64,000 bases of DNA from NCBI GenBank assembly GCA_032622095.1, contig CP136068.1, positions 182,224,796-182,288,795 on the forward strand, given 5' to 3'. Every line of letters begins with the position of its first letter. The first letter of the stretch is position 1. Of the stretch, positions 1 to 11,159 are shown piece after piece. The position numbers and the translations under genes were made by a program. This stretch comes from Siphonodentalium dalli. Its lineage: Eukaryota; Mollusca; Scaphopoda; Gadilida; Siphonodentaliidae. The notes beneath the pieces are model-generated. The model did not search any database, was not told where the DNA came from, and saw only the letters and a list, made by a program, of their open reading frames with translations.

Positions 1-145
1 TTTCAAAAGTAAACTTATCATCACAAGCTCACACATATAGGTTAATTGGTTAACTTATTATTTTCCGATGCAGAAAAGTGTAATGTAATAGTTTCATACT
101 GTCAAATCTAACAGAAGAATAATAGATAAAAAATGAAAAATCTTA

Positions 146-330
146 CCATTCTTTGACTGATAGAAGAGAACAACATCACAAACTGAGAACTTTTTACACT
201 TCTCCCGAAAGTCTTTCTTCTGAGATCTATTGAGGGTGTCAGGATACATGTTTTTTGTAACGTAGTTGAAGATGTCTTCAAAGTTTGCTAATAACTTTCT
301 AGTGGTAGATTGCACAGGAGAACAATACAT
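146..330 (-). CDS. Exon with integrase zinc-binding-like segment (GIN1/KRBA2/Ginger type)
   Basis: An ATG at 330 opens a minus-strand frame of about 61 codons that ends at a good splice donor (AATG followed by GTAAGA, around 140-145), so the gene continues out of the left edge. Residues about 18-61 follow the spacing of the segment just before the H2C2 finger in GIN1, KRBA2 and Ginger-type integrase proteins: FNYVTKNMYP, then an RSQKKDFREKCKKF block of basic residues, then LFYQSKNG. In that family this part precedes a zinc finger and an rve integrase core; neither is visible because the downstream exons lie outside the window. It could be a domesticated integrase-derived gene or an exon of a transposon. 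No clear promoter was recognised upstream (331-450 is AT-rich). Family assignment is from pattern memory, not a search, so confidence is moderate. Confidence 0.5.
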
Positions 331-360
331 TTTGAAACTTTGAAAAACTGACTATTCTGA

Positions 361-985
361 ATGATGATTGAATGAGCTATAGATATTTTGGTTTTTAAAC
401 ATATATTTATCTGCTGTCACCACCTAACCTAAGACAAACAAAATTATCTCAACCAATGGATCACATTCAATTCCAGTGAATCCATACATTACTCAAGAAT
501 GTTTTCACTGTGATCAGAATTGAGAGTTTTAGTTGTATGAATCCCTCTAATTCCACAGGACCAATAATCCAATATTGCAAAAATAACATAATAGATTATA
601 TTCTGGTTTCTTGTTTCTCACCTACTAATCCTTAGCATTATATGATTTAAATTAATTACACTTTGGTAAGTAACACTAACCAAGATGTGTACTGACTTAT
701 TAGTTTTTTTCTGCTGTTATATATACATTATAAATAATAAAATATGTAAGGAAATATTTTTTATTTTTTTGTAAATAAGTTTATTGCAAAACAAAATAGA
801 AACCTATTTACAAAAAAAGGAAATATTATCTGTGATAGAGTTGACAAGTATCTAACCAACTATTTCTCATTCATGACTATAGAAAGCAAAATTATATAAA
901 AAAAATATATTTATAATTTTATCTTTATATATATATATATATATATTATAATATATATATAAAAGATAAACATATATATATATTT
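361..985. other. AT-rich non-coding stretch ending in (TA)n
   Basis: No open frame or RNA gene was recognised. Positions about 925-985 are nearly pure alternating TA, and 755-830 is A/T-rich with a short inverted repeat. Confidence 0.6.
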
Positions 986-989
986 TTTT

Positions 990-2235
990 AATTCTGCTGC
1001 TGGGTGAGGGGGAATACTCATGCCTCTCCCCACACCAAATTCCTACTGTATCAACTTTTTGTCATAAAAAGTTAATTTCTGACCATATCATGACTATTTA
1101 AAGCAATACAATCATACGTTTAATTTTTGTCATATGCAGCTGCTGGGTGGGGGGAGATACTCATGCATGGGTATCCCCCCACACCACAAATTCTAACTCA
1201 ATAAAATTGATCTCACATAAAGTTAATTTCTCGCCATTTCATGACTATATATAAAGCAAATTAAGCAATACAATCATATGTTTAATCTTTGACATATGTA
1301 GGTGCTGGGTGGGGGAAGATACTAAGGCCTGGGTATCTTCTCCCCACCCCAAATTCTTACTCTATCAAATTTTGCTGATATAAAGTTAATTTATCGCCAT
1401 CTCATGACTATATAAAGCAAATTAAGCAATAAAATCATACGTTTAATTTTTGTCATATGTAGGTGCTGGGTGGGGGAAGATACTCAGGCCTGGGTATTCC
1501 CCCCCCCCACCCCAAATTCTTTCTCGATCAAATTTTGCTCATATAAAGTTAATTTCTCGCAATTTCATGACTATATAAAGCAAATTAAGCAATACAATCA
1601 TACGTTTAATTTTTGTCATATGTAGGTGCTGGGTGGGGGGAAGATACTCAGACCTGGGTATCTTCCCCACCCCAAATTCTTACTCTAATCATATTTTGCT
1701 CATATAAAGTTAATTTCTCGCCATTTCATGACTATATAAAGCAAATTAAGCAATAAAATCATACGTTTAATTTTTGTCACATGTTGGTGCTGGGTGGAGG
1801 GGGAAGATACTCAGGCCTGGGTGTCCCCCCACCCCCAAATTCTTACTCTAATCAAATTTTGCTCATATAAAGTTAATTTCTCGCCATTTCATGACTATAT
1901 AAAGCAAATTAAGCAATAAAATCATACGTTTAATTTTTGTCATATGTAGGCCCTGGGTGGGGGAAGATACTCAGGCCCGGGTATCCCCCCACCCCAAATT
2001 CTTACTCTATCAAATTTTGCTCATATAAAGTTAATTTCTCGCCATTTCATAACTATATAAAGCAAATTAAGCAATAAAATCATACGTTTATTTTTTGTCA
2101 TATGTAGCCGCTGGGTGGGGGGAGATACTCAGGCCTGGATACCCCCCCCCAAATTATTACTCTATTAAATTGTTCTCATATAAAGTTAATTTCTCGCCAT
2201 TTCATGACAATATAAAGCAAAATAAACGATAAAAT
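990..2235. repeat. ~162-bp tandem satellite, about 8 copies, hairpin in each unit
   Basis: The phrase GCTGGGTGGGGGAAGATACT recurs near 998, 1141, 1302, 1465, 1627, 1786, 1951 and 2110, giving periods of roughly 159-165 bp. Each unit then carries GGCCTGGGTATC plus a C-tract, an AT-rich block ending in TTAATTTCTCGCCATTTCATG, and CATACGTTTAATTTTTGTCATATG. The G-rich and C-rich halves are complementary (GGGTGGGGGAAGATAC pairs with GTATCTTCCCCACCC), so each unit can form a hairpin of about 15 bp. The first unit is the most diverged. Central arrays of ~160-bp repeats are known in 'pearl'-type Helitron-related elements of bivalves; that link is only a suggestion. Confidence 0.85.
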
Positions 2236-2501
2236 CGTAAGGTAATATTTCGACATATTTATGCTATTGGGTTGTGTGAGGGGTTAAGTTAAACTTCAAA
2301 ATAGAAAAAAATTAAAAAAAATTTGTTTTAATAGTTTTCTCGGCATTTCTTACCATCTCTTCTATATATTTTGAGAACTCCGTGTATTCGAGAGATAGCC
2401 CACACCCTCCGGACCTCAATGATATGATCGTGAATGAGTATTGATATACCCCACTAAACTTTGTCAAACACCAGTAATGGTGTGTAGATCATTTACATAT
2501 A

Positions 2502-3198
2502 TCTCCTATATATTTTGATACAATCTATCTAATTTACATATCTCTCTTATATATTTATGTTTGTGTGTGTGTTGTACTTCATACAAATCTACGATTCTCG
2601 ACCGATCGGGACGAAACTTGGTACGTGTGTGTAGTTTGACCAGGCGGTGGTCGATGTCGTATTGGCGAGCCCGTGCGACGCCCGTGCAGCGCATGCGCAG
2701 ACGAGATCTCGGAAACGGGTGGAGCTATCGATTTGAAATTTGCTATGTGAATGTATCTTGCGCCGGGTACAAATTTTATCGGGTCGCCGAGCCCGTGCGA
2801 CGCCCGTGCAGCGCATGCGCAGACGAGATCTCGGAAACGGGTGGAGCTATCGACTTGAAATTTGCTATGTGAATGTATCTTGCGCCGGGTACAAATTTTA
2901 TCGGGTCGCCGAGCTCGTGCGACGCCCGTGCAGCGCATGCGCAGACGAGATCTCGGAAACGGGTGGAGCTATCGACTTGAAATTTGGCATGTGAATGTAT
3001 CTTGCGCGGGTACAAATTTTATCGGGTCGTCGAGCCCGTGCGACGCCAGCTTCGCGCATACGCAGACCAGATCTCGAAACTGGTGGAGCTACCGGGTACA
3101 AATTTTTCTTATTGAAACGCGTGGAGCCAAAAATTAAACAAATATATAAACAAATGTCATGTTTCAGACAAGCCGCCGGTGGCGGGCTAACCTGCTAG
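2502..3198 (+). mobile_element. Non-autonomous Helitron, family C, with 122-bp internal repeats
   Basis: The left end reads TCTCCTATATATTTT, matching the outer ends of two family C copies near 56.4 and 56.9 kb; an alternative start with a similar TCTCTCTTATATATT lies at about 2540. The right end has a GC hairpin (AGCCGCCGGTGGCGGGCT), then ACCTG and CTAG followed by T, as expected of a Helitron 3' terminus inserted between A and T. Internally a ~122-bp unit (GAGCCCGTGCGACGCC ... GAAATTTGCTATGTGAATG) begins at about 2667, 2789, 2911 and 3032. Open frames here are by-products of the repeat. There is no Rep/helicase, so it is non-autonomous. Confidence 0.7.
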
Positions 3199-3204
3199 TA
3201 ATAA

Positions 3205-3930
3205 TATAAAATAAGTGAGGAAAAAATATATATATGATTGGGGGGGGGAAGATACCCAGGGCGGGAGGGGAGATACACAGGGGGAGATGAACTGCTGTTA
3301 CACCGGTATTAATATGTAGCTATTTCGATAACTTTATTTAAGTGAGCAAAATCAAAATACAATATATTTTCTACAGAAAAAGTGAGTGGCTGTAATGCAG
3401 CGACCAAAGGTCAAATGTGGTCGGGTACTCCTACCGAAGGTGGAGAAATATATATTGTTTACGAAATGATAGTGAACAATAACGGAATTGGTGGTGGCTA
3501 TTGTCAAATCGACGATTAACGATACCCACCTGTGACCGTTTTCCCAGAAATTAACGATTTTGCTAAGCGAGCCCTGTGGCTATGTACTAACTTATTTACA
3601 AACATTGTTGGTGTTAAAATTACTATACCATATCATATATCTACTTGGTATGCAAAAAGTGTTGGTTAATTTAGATTTTCATGCCATTTGGAGCCAAAAT
3701 CTCTCTTTTTCACAAAAATATTAGTTTTCAAACATTATCATTCAAACAGATATTTAAGTATTTAATCAGTTTGGTGTAGTAGTTATCTGACAAGCATATT
3801 CAGAATCGAATTTTATATTTATCGAAGACACCACTATCCCACTTGAAGTCTTAAAACAAATGAGATGCGATCAATGTTAACTGAGTGTTTGGACAAATTG
3901 TAGTATCCGGAAATACGAATCTGTTACGGA
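3205..3930. other. No gene; G-rich satellite-like patch and dispersed repeat
   Basis: Just past the Helitron end, 3238-3290 carries GGGGGAAGATACCCAGG, echoing the upstream satellite hairpin motif. Positions about 3470-3530 match, in inverse orientation, a segment near 39773-39835 (AATAACGGAATTGGTGGTGG), so this is a dispersed repeat. Nothing coding was recognised. Confidence 0.5.
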
Positions 3931-4590
3931 TGATATGGTTCCCGAAAGCCTATTACACTTTGCAACAAGCGGCCAGCAAACGAAAAGGGCCAAGTTTCAC
4001 TGTATTAGGGGACTCCAATCGCAGTTTGAAGTCTTGAACACGTCACATAAGCTATCAGTATCACCTGAGATTGTGGCCGAATGGCCGTTCTGTCAGAAAA
4101 TATGCAATGCTCTCGCGAACCAACCGAACTGAACTGATGTGCTCTCAATGTCAAACGGCGATCTGGACAAATTGCTATTCTATCAGGAAATACACAATTG
4201 TTATGGATGGGTTGTTACCCGACAGCCAGAGAAACTATACAAAAAGCGACTGGAAATAAATGATGCGATTTGTCACTCTTTGTATTACCCCTAGTCAATT
4301 TGAAGACCAGAACACACTACGAACTGGAAAGATGTCCTCATTGACTGAGTATTTTGACAATTGGCAGTTATATAAGGACGTACCCAATTTATATAGATGG
4401 AGTGGGTTCAGACAGCATGAACACTCAACGAAAGGTGCACCGAAATCCTGCACCGTGTGGCACTTCACAACAAGCGGCTGGCAAATGTCCACTGTTGTAT
4501 GTACACCTACTCTATTTGAAGTCTTGAACACCAACGGCCAAATGCTGGTCTCTGGTCTGGACCAGGTTTCGTGTAAACTATAGTCTAGAC
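3890..4590. repeat. Degenerate repeats around TTTGAAGTCTTGAACAC
   Basis: The phrase TTTGAAGTCTTGAACAC occurs near 4024 and 4516 and in altered form (TTTGAAGACCAGAACAC) near 4299. Each is preceded by related text (ACAAGCGGC.AGCAAA near 3964 and 4470; GACAAATTG near 3893 and 4166). It looks like an old, diverged repeat family and not coding sequence. Confidence 0.4.
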
Positions 4591-4681
4591 CAAGCCCAAA
4601 CCACGGTGATCGCGATGTGTTACCTAGCTTCGGAGCGAGTAAGCTGAGATTATTTGTCCGCACTGGTCAGTATTCTCGTCA

Positions 4682-4883
4682 TTTTGAAACTTAGGTTTAC
4701 GTAAACCAAGGTTAGTCTTCTTATTGTCATGCAATCATGTGTCGGGTCTGTTCGTAATTCGAACCATGTGGTAACGTACAAATTCTGGTAACAGAAACAT
4801 AGGTATTCTTTCGAAGCATGTATCTTCATGTTAACCAAATAGGAATTGTGTTATATTGGTATGATGTGTAGACGATATATTAT
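4682..4883 (+). repeat. Left ~200-bp direct repeat flanking Helitron A copy 1
   Basis: This segment, from TTTGAAACTTAGGTTTACGT to GACGATATATTATA, is repeated in the same orientation at 10457-10657 with scattered substitutions (roughly one in ten by eye). The two copies bracket the 5.5-kb Helitron. Similar flanks are not seen at the other two family A copies. Confidence 0.85.
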
Positions 4884-4892
4884 ATTTATATA

Positions 4893-7800
4893 CTAGCAGG
4901 GTAACCCGGCGTTGCCCAGGTTAATGTATGCTGTGGGTATGTGTTGGGAATAGAGAATGCTCTTGCTTAAAGTGTTATACGTTTTCTCATAAATTGCATA
5001 TTCAAATAGCATCACAAAACATTATTATTACAGTCATGGAATATAAGTAGTGGCTCACCTTATCAATTGTCATTCTGTTTATCACGATTAATCCGTTCCA
5101 CCAATAATGACGTATTTATTTAATTACAACTGCGTATACATTATACGTTATAATATGATACATGAACATCATAAACACATTAGTTCGATACAAGATGATA
5201 ATTGGGTTTTACATATTGAGATGTATCAATCAATCTAGTGGGTTGGACTAAGATCTCCAGGCTATCATATCTCCATGAAGATACAGATGTTTCAAAGAAA
5301 TTTCCAGGTGCTCCTCTGTTCATGGTGCTATATATTGGCTAAATATTCTTAGTTTAAACGAAATGTTGCCGCGCACATATATCAGCTACATGTGCCAGGC
5401 ACAGAGCGAGATTTTGAGTTGTGTATGTCAGTCGATGAGTCTGTTCTAAAAACCCTTGTCAGATGTCCGTATTGGTAGGATCCTGAAAAGTCTTGTGTTA
5501 CTAACTGCATTTTCTTGTATATCAGAAGAAACTATATTTGACTGCACACTGTGACCACTGTTTTTGAACAGGCCTTCCATATCTCTTGACAAATTGTAAC
5601 TTTTTGTGGAAACTGTATTGAATGGAACAGACTAAATTTTGTTATTATATATATGCAATCCTCTGACGGTTCGAGGTCCGTCAGTTTGCACGAATATATG
5701 TATCTCTTCAATAGAATGATAAATATACGTTTAATGCTTCTTCTAGTTATCTATTTTTGCTAGCTCATTGTGTGAATGTCTTGATTGCCATTCCCATATA
5801 AATATGACTGTTAAGAAGATATAATTGTTCAAGTGACTTATGTGGGTCACCATATGTCGGGATTGTGAAATGTGAACGCTCAACTACTTAAAATGATATG
5901 TAGATGGCCTGGTGACTGTATATACCTTATATGTGGATATCGGCGAATAGCAATCTTATCAATGATAGTGCATATCCGCTCGTCATCCGTGACACAAATG
6001 ACACCAAATGTGATTTAATTCATGGTATATCATTAGAGAAAAACGGGTATGAATTTGGTGGAATTTGGTTTATTAAATCAATTGTTGATGCAACGCTGAC
6101 TCAAACATCGCCATATTGCGAAGGTGATTATGTATTCGTTTGGTGGAAATCAGCGACAAAACTATTTCACCATATTTTTTTAATTTCCCCTCCCACCAAC
6201 AGCATCATTTTAGAATTGTTTTAACCCTCACCATTATCTTCCTTGTAAAAAGTTACCCCTCTTAGAATGCCTTGGTGCCATCTCAACTGTACCGCGTGAA
6301 GTTATATATAGAATGCACACAGACAGACAAAAAGACAGACAGACAGCACGATTTTATTTCTTGTATCATTTGAGAAGAACGTGTCTGAATTTGATGGTAA
6401 TTGGTACTAAAAATATTCTGTGTCAGTTTTGGTGACCCTCCCGTCCCTATTTCGGACTCAAGCTGCACACACTAAGACTCATTAGAGATTAGAGATGCAT
6501 ATATATGAAATTGGTGTAAATTGGCGAGTATACAAATTCGTATCAAACTTAAGGTCCCCATATCTCTCACCCATAGGGCACCAATTTGGTGTATCTAAAC
6601 CACACGATAAGATTCCTCGTATCACGGAGAAGAATATGTATCAATCTGGTGGAAATCGGCACTAAACATATAGATATAATTTTTTGTGTCCCTCTCATCT
6701 CTATACACCACTGACTCGAATGGCCCCACTTGTGACATCCTTAAACCACACGATTACACTCCTGATATCATGGAGATGATTGTTTATAAGTTTGGTGATA
6801 ATCGGCGACTAAACAATTTGTTTGATCAAATTTGGTGCCAATCCCTCCCCTCTCCATCTCTGACTCAAACAGCACCACTATGGCGTCTTTAGATCACGAT
6901 TAGATTCCTCGTATCATGGATAAGAACGTGTATCAATTTGGTGGAAATTGGCGCTAAAAAAATTGTGCATCAATTTTGGTGCCCCTGTCCCTTTCAATGC
7001 AACCCTGACTCGAATGAGGCCACATTTGAGAGATAAAAGCCACACCATTAGACTCCTCATACCATGGGGATGATTTTGTATAAGTGTGGTGGCAATCGGC
7101 GACTTATTATAAAATGTTGTGCCCATCCCTCCCAATCTCTCATCCAAAAACAACAATTTGGCGTTGTTAAATCGCAAAATTAGATTCCTTGTATCATGAA
7201 GAAGAATATATATCAATTTGGTGGAAATCGGCGCTAAAATTAGTTTTATCAATTTTGGTGCGCCTCTCCCCTTCCGTTCATCCCTGACTCAAACGACGCC
7301 ACTTTTGACATATTTAAACCACACCGATGGATTCTTCATATCATGGGAATGATTATACATGTGTATGTAAGTTTCGTGGCAATCGGCGACAGAAAAACAA
7401 TCTGCCCCCCCCCCCCCCTTCCGGGCACCCCTGACGCGAACGGCGCGATTTTTGCCATATTTAAACCACGTCATTAGATTCCTCATATTATGGGGATGAT
7501 TATATATAAGTTTGGTGGCAATCGGCGACAAATTTTTGTTCTGCCCCTCCCCCCTTTCTGCCCCTGACAACAACGGCGTCACTTTAGAAAATTCAAACCA
7601 CGACCATTATCTTTCTCGTAAAAATCTACTCCTAGTAGACCCCTTTGTCATCATCTAGATGGTCCCCTGTGAATTTCTATAGAACACAGACAGACAGACA
7701 GACAGACATTCGCAAATATGAGAAGAACGTGTCTGAATTTGATGGTAATTGGTACTAAAAATATTTTGTATCAGTTTTGGTGACCCTCCCGTCCCTATTT

Positions 7801-10371
7801 CGGACTCAAGCTGCACACACTAAGACTCATTAGAGATTAGAGATGCATATATATGAAATTGGTGTAAATTGGCGAGTATACAAATTCGTATCAAACTTAA
7901 GGTCCCCATATCTCTCACCCATAGGGCACCAATTTGGTGTATCTAAACCACACGATAAGATTCCTCGTATCACGGAGAAGAATATGTATCAATCTGGTGG
8001 AAATCGGCACTAAACATATAGATATAATTGTTTGTGTCCCTCTCATCTCTATACACCACTGACTCGAATGGCCCCACTTGTGACATCCTTAAAACACACG
8101 ATTACACTCCTGATATCATGGAGATGATTGTTTATAAGTTTGGTGATAATCGGCGACTAAACAATTTGTTTGATCAAATTTGGTGCCAATCCCTCCCCTC
8201 TCCATCTCTGACTCAAACAGCACCACTATGGCTTCTTTAGATCACGATTACATTCCTCGTATCATGGATAAGAACGTGTATCAATTTGGTGGAAATTGGC
8301 GCTAAAATAATTGTGCATCAATTTTGGTGCCCTTGTCCCTTTCAATGCAACCCTGACTCGAATGAGGCCACATTTGAGAGATAAAAGCCACACCATTAGA
8401 CTCCTCATACCACGGGGATGCTTTTGTATAAGTGTGGTGGCAATCGGCGACTTATTATCAAATTTAGTGCCCACCCCTCACAATCTCTCATCCAAAAACA
8501 ACAATTTGGCGTTGTTAAATCGCACAATTAGATTCCTTGTATCATGAAGAAGAATATATATCAATTTGGTGGAAATCGGCGCTAAAATTAGTTTTATCAA
8601 TTTTGGTGCGCCTCTCCCCTTCCGTTCATCCCTGACTCAAACGACGCCACTTTTGACATATTTAAACCACACCGATGGATTCTTCATATCATGGGAATGA
8701 TTATACATGTGTATGTAAGTTTCGTGGCAATCGGCGACAGAAAAACAATCTGCCCCCCCCCCCCTTCCGGGCACCCCTGACGCGAACGGCGCGATTTTTG
8801 CCATATTTAAACCACGTCATTAGATTCCTCATATTATGGGGATGATTATATATAAGTTTGGTGGCAATCGGCGACAAATTTTTGTTCTGCCCCTCCCCCT
8901 TTTCTGCCCCTGACAACAACGGCGTCACTTTAGAAAATTCAAACCACGACCATTATCTTTCTCGTAAAAATCTACTCCTAGTAGACCCCTTTGTCATCAT
9001 CTAGATGGTCCCCTGTGAATTTCTATAGAACACAGACAGACAGACAGACAGACATTCGCAAATATGAGAAGAACGTGTCTGAATTTGATGGTAATTGGTA
9101 CTAAAAATATTTTGTATCAGTTTTGGTGACCCTCCCGTCCCTATTTCGGACTCAAGCTGCACACACTAAGACTCATTAGAGATTAGAGATGCATATATAT
9201 GAAATTGGTGTAAATTGGCGAGTATACAAATTCGTATCAAACTTAAGGTCCCCATATCTCTCACCCATAGGGCACCAATTTGGTGTATCTAAACCACACG
9301 ATAAGATTCCTCGTATCACGGAGAAGAATATGTATCAATCTGGTGGAAATCGGCACTAAACATATAGATATAATTGTTTGTGTCCCTCTCATCTCTATAC
9401 ACCACTGACTCGAATGGCCCCACTTGTGACATCCTTAAAACACACGATTACACTCCTGATATCATGGAGATGATTGTTTATAAGTTTGGTGATAATCGGC
9501 GACTAAACAATTTGTTTGATCAAATTTGGTGCCAATCCCTCCCCTCTCCATCTCTGACTCAAACAGCACCACTATGGCTTCTTTAGATCACGATTACATT
9601 CCTCGTATCATGGATAAGAACGTGTATCAATTTGGTGGAAATTGGCGCTAAAAAAATGTGCATCAATTTTGGTGCCCTTGTCCCTTTCAATGCAACCCTG
9701 ACTCGAATGAGGCCACATTTGAGAGATAAAAGCCACACCATTAGACTCCTCATACCACGGGGATGCTTTTGTATAAGTGTGGTGGCAATCGGCGACTTAT
9801 TATCAAATTTAGTGCCCACCCCTCACAATCTCTCATCCAAAAACAACAATTTGGCGTTGTTAAATCGCACAATTAGATTCCTTGTATCATGAAGAAGAAT
9901 ATATATCAATTTGGTGGAAATCGGCGCTAAAATTAGTTTTATCAATTTTGGTGCGCCTCTCCCCTTCCGTTCATCCCTGACTCAAACGACGCCACTTTTG
10001 ACATATTTAAACCACACCGATGGATTCTTCATATCATGGGGATGATTATATGTAAGTTTCGTGGCAATCGGCGACAGAAAAACAATCTGCCCACCCCCCC
10101 CCCCTTCCGGGCACCCCTGACGCGAACGGCGCGACTTTTGCCATATTTAAACCACGCCATTAGATTCCACATATTATGGGGATGATTACATATAGGTTTG
10201 GTGGCAATCGGCGACAAATTATTTTTCTGCCCCTCCCCCTTTTCTGTCCCTGACAACAACGGCGTCACTTTAGAAAATTCTAACCCCGACCATTATCTTT
10301 CTCGTAAAAAGCTACTCCTAGTATACCCCTTTGGCATCATCTAGATGGTCCCCTGTGAATTTCTATAGAAC

Positions 10372-10410
<39 letters not shown>

Positions 10411-10424
10411 TTCGCAAATATAGA
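4893..10424 (-). mobile_element. Helitron family A, copy 1, internally triplicated
   Basis: The 3' end is at the left: CTAG at 4893-4896 followed (plus strand) by CAGGGTAACCCGGCGTTGCC, a GC palindrome near the terminus. The 5' end is at the right: TCTATATTTGCGAATG read on the minus strand, with the first T at about 10424, preceded inward by (GTCT)n. The same ends bound 40441-42994 and, degraded, 20613-23017. Copy 3 is about 2.55 kb; this copy is about 5.5 kb because a ~1346-bp stretch next to the 5' end occurs three times. No Rep/helicase was recognised, so it is non-autonomous. The repeated motif family (TTTGGTGGAAATCGGCGCTAAA, about every 100 bp, shown by its recurring half) suggests that the element interior itself grew from a short unit. 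Confidence 0.75.
6371..10420. repeat. Three 1346-bp tandem units inside Helitron A copy 1
   Basis: Units start at GAGAAGAACGTGTCTGAATT near 6371, 7719 and 9065. Units 2 and 3 are nearly identical (for example, the same 70-codon open frame occurs at 8028 and 9374), so that duplication is recent. Each unit ends with (CAGA)n and CATTCGCAAATAT, which is the element's 5' terminus read in reverse. Open frames are fortuitous. Confidence 0.9.
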
Positions 10425-10456
10425 TATAGATGCACATAACCTAATTGGTTCATGCT

Positions 10457-10657
10457 TTTTGAAACTTAGGTTTACGTAAACAAAGTTTTGCCTTCGTGTT
10501 GTCATTCAAGCATGTGTCGGGTCTGTTCATAATTCAAACCATGTGGTAACGTACAAGTTCTGGTAACAGAAACATAAGCATTTTGTGGAAGCATTTATCT
10601 TTATGTTAACCAAATAGGAATTGTGTTATACTGGTATGTGTAGACGATATATTATAA
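10457..10657 (+). repeat. Right ~200-bp direct repeat flanking Helitron A copy 1
   Basis: Direct copy of 4682-4883, beginning 32 bp beyond the Helitron 5' end. Differences include small indels (for example a missing GAT in TGGTATGTGTAGACG). Confidence 0.85.
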
Positions 10658-10659
10658 GG

Positions 10660-11150
10660 GGTGCCGGGTAGACGGCCATCATAGGCCACGGCACTCCACG
10701 CAATACACATATAAATTCACTTATATTATAATGTCGTCGTGTGGAAACCAAAAGGTTCTATCTCACATTGACCAATGTTGTGGGAAATCGACGATGAAGG
10801 TATAGCACCATCGTTACCCCCACTAAATGAAGATTGAGGTTGTCGGTCATGATGTCGGTCGGTAGATATTAGCAAATCCTCCATTCAGTTGAAGTGTTAC
10901 TTGCGATCATACCTTGATATTTGAATAATAAGGAAAAATGTGTTTGGAGATAGAACTTTTTGCTACAAAAATGCCAATTTGTGTCAGGACCAGAGTGCAC
11001 TTGGACATAGGACATTTTGGTCCATATAACTTCTCAAATTTGATTAATACCAGGATGCACTTATCCCAGTCATGGGATGGAAAACATGACAACAAATCCC
11101 CAAGTGGAACAGTTTTGTTTCTGAAGGTGTAAAAGGACAGAACATACAGC
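10660..11150. repeat. Hairpin plus dispersed 'AGGTTCTATCTC' repeat
   Basis: GTGCCG at 10663 and CGGCAC about 28 bp later can pair around a GGCC-rich loop. Positions 10733-10770 (GTGGAAACCAAAAGGTTCTA) match the reverse complement of 31010-31050, and GGAGATAGAACTTTTT near 10943 recurs near 30888. This suggests two members of one TIR-type repeat family with unclear ends. No coding evidence. Confidence 0.35.
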
Positions 11151-11159
11151 ACTTCGCTG

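Noticed and set aside
2561-3198. Overlapping ~70-120-codon frames on both strands
   Set aside because: They track the 122-bp repeats of the Helitron on both strands equally, so they are not genes.
8028-9586. Identical 70-codon frames at 8028-8240 and 9374-9586
   Set aside because: They are identical because they lie in the tandem units of the Helitron; related copies elsewhere break the frame.
4682-10657. Flanking direct repeats as LTRs of a retrotransposon
   Set aside because: The interior is a Helitron with its own ends, no gag/pol is present, and the repeats do not begin TG or end CA.
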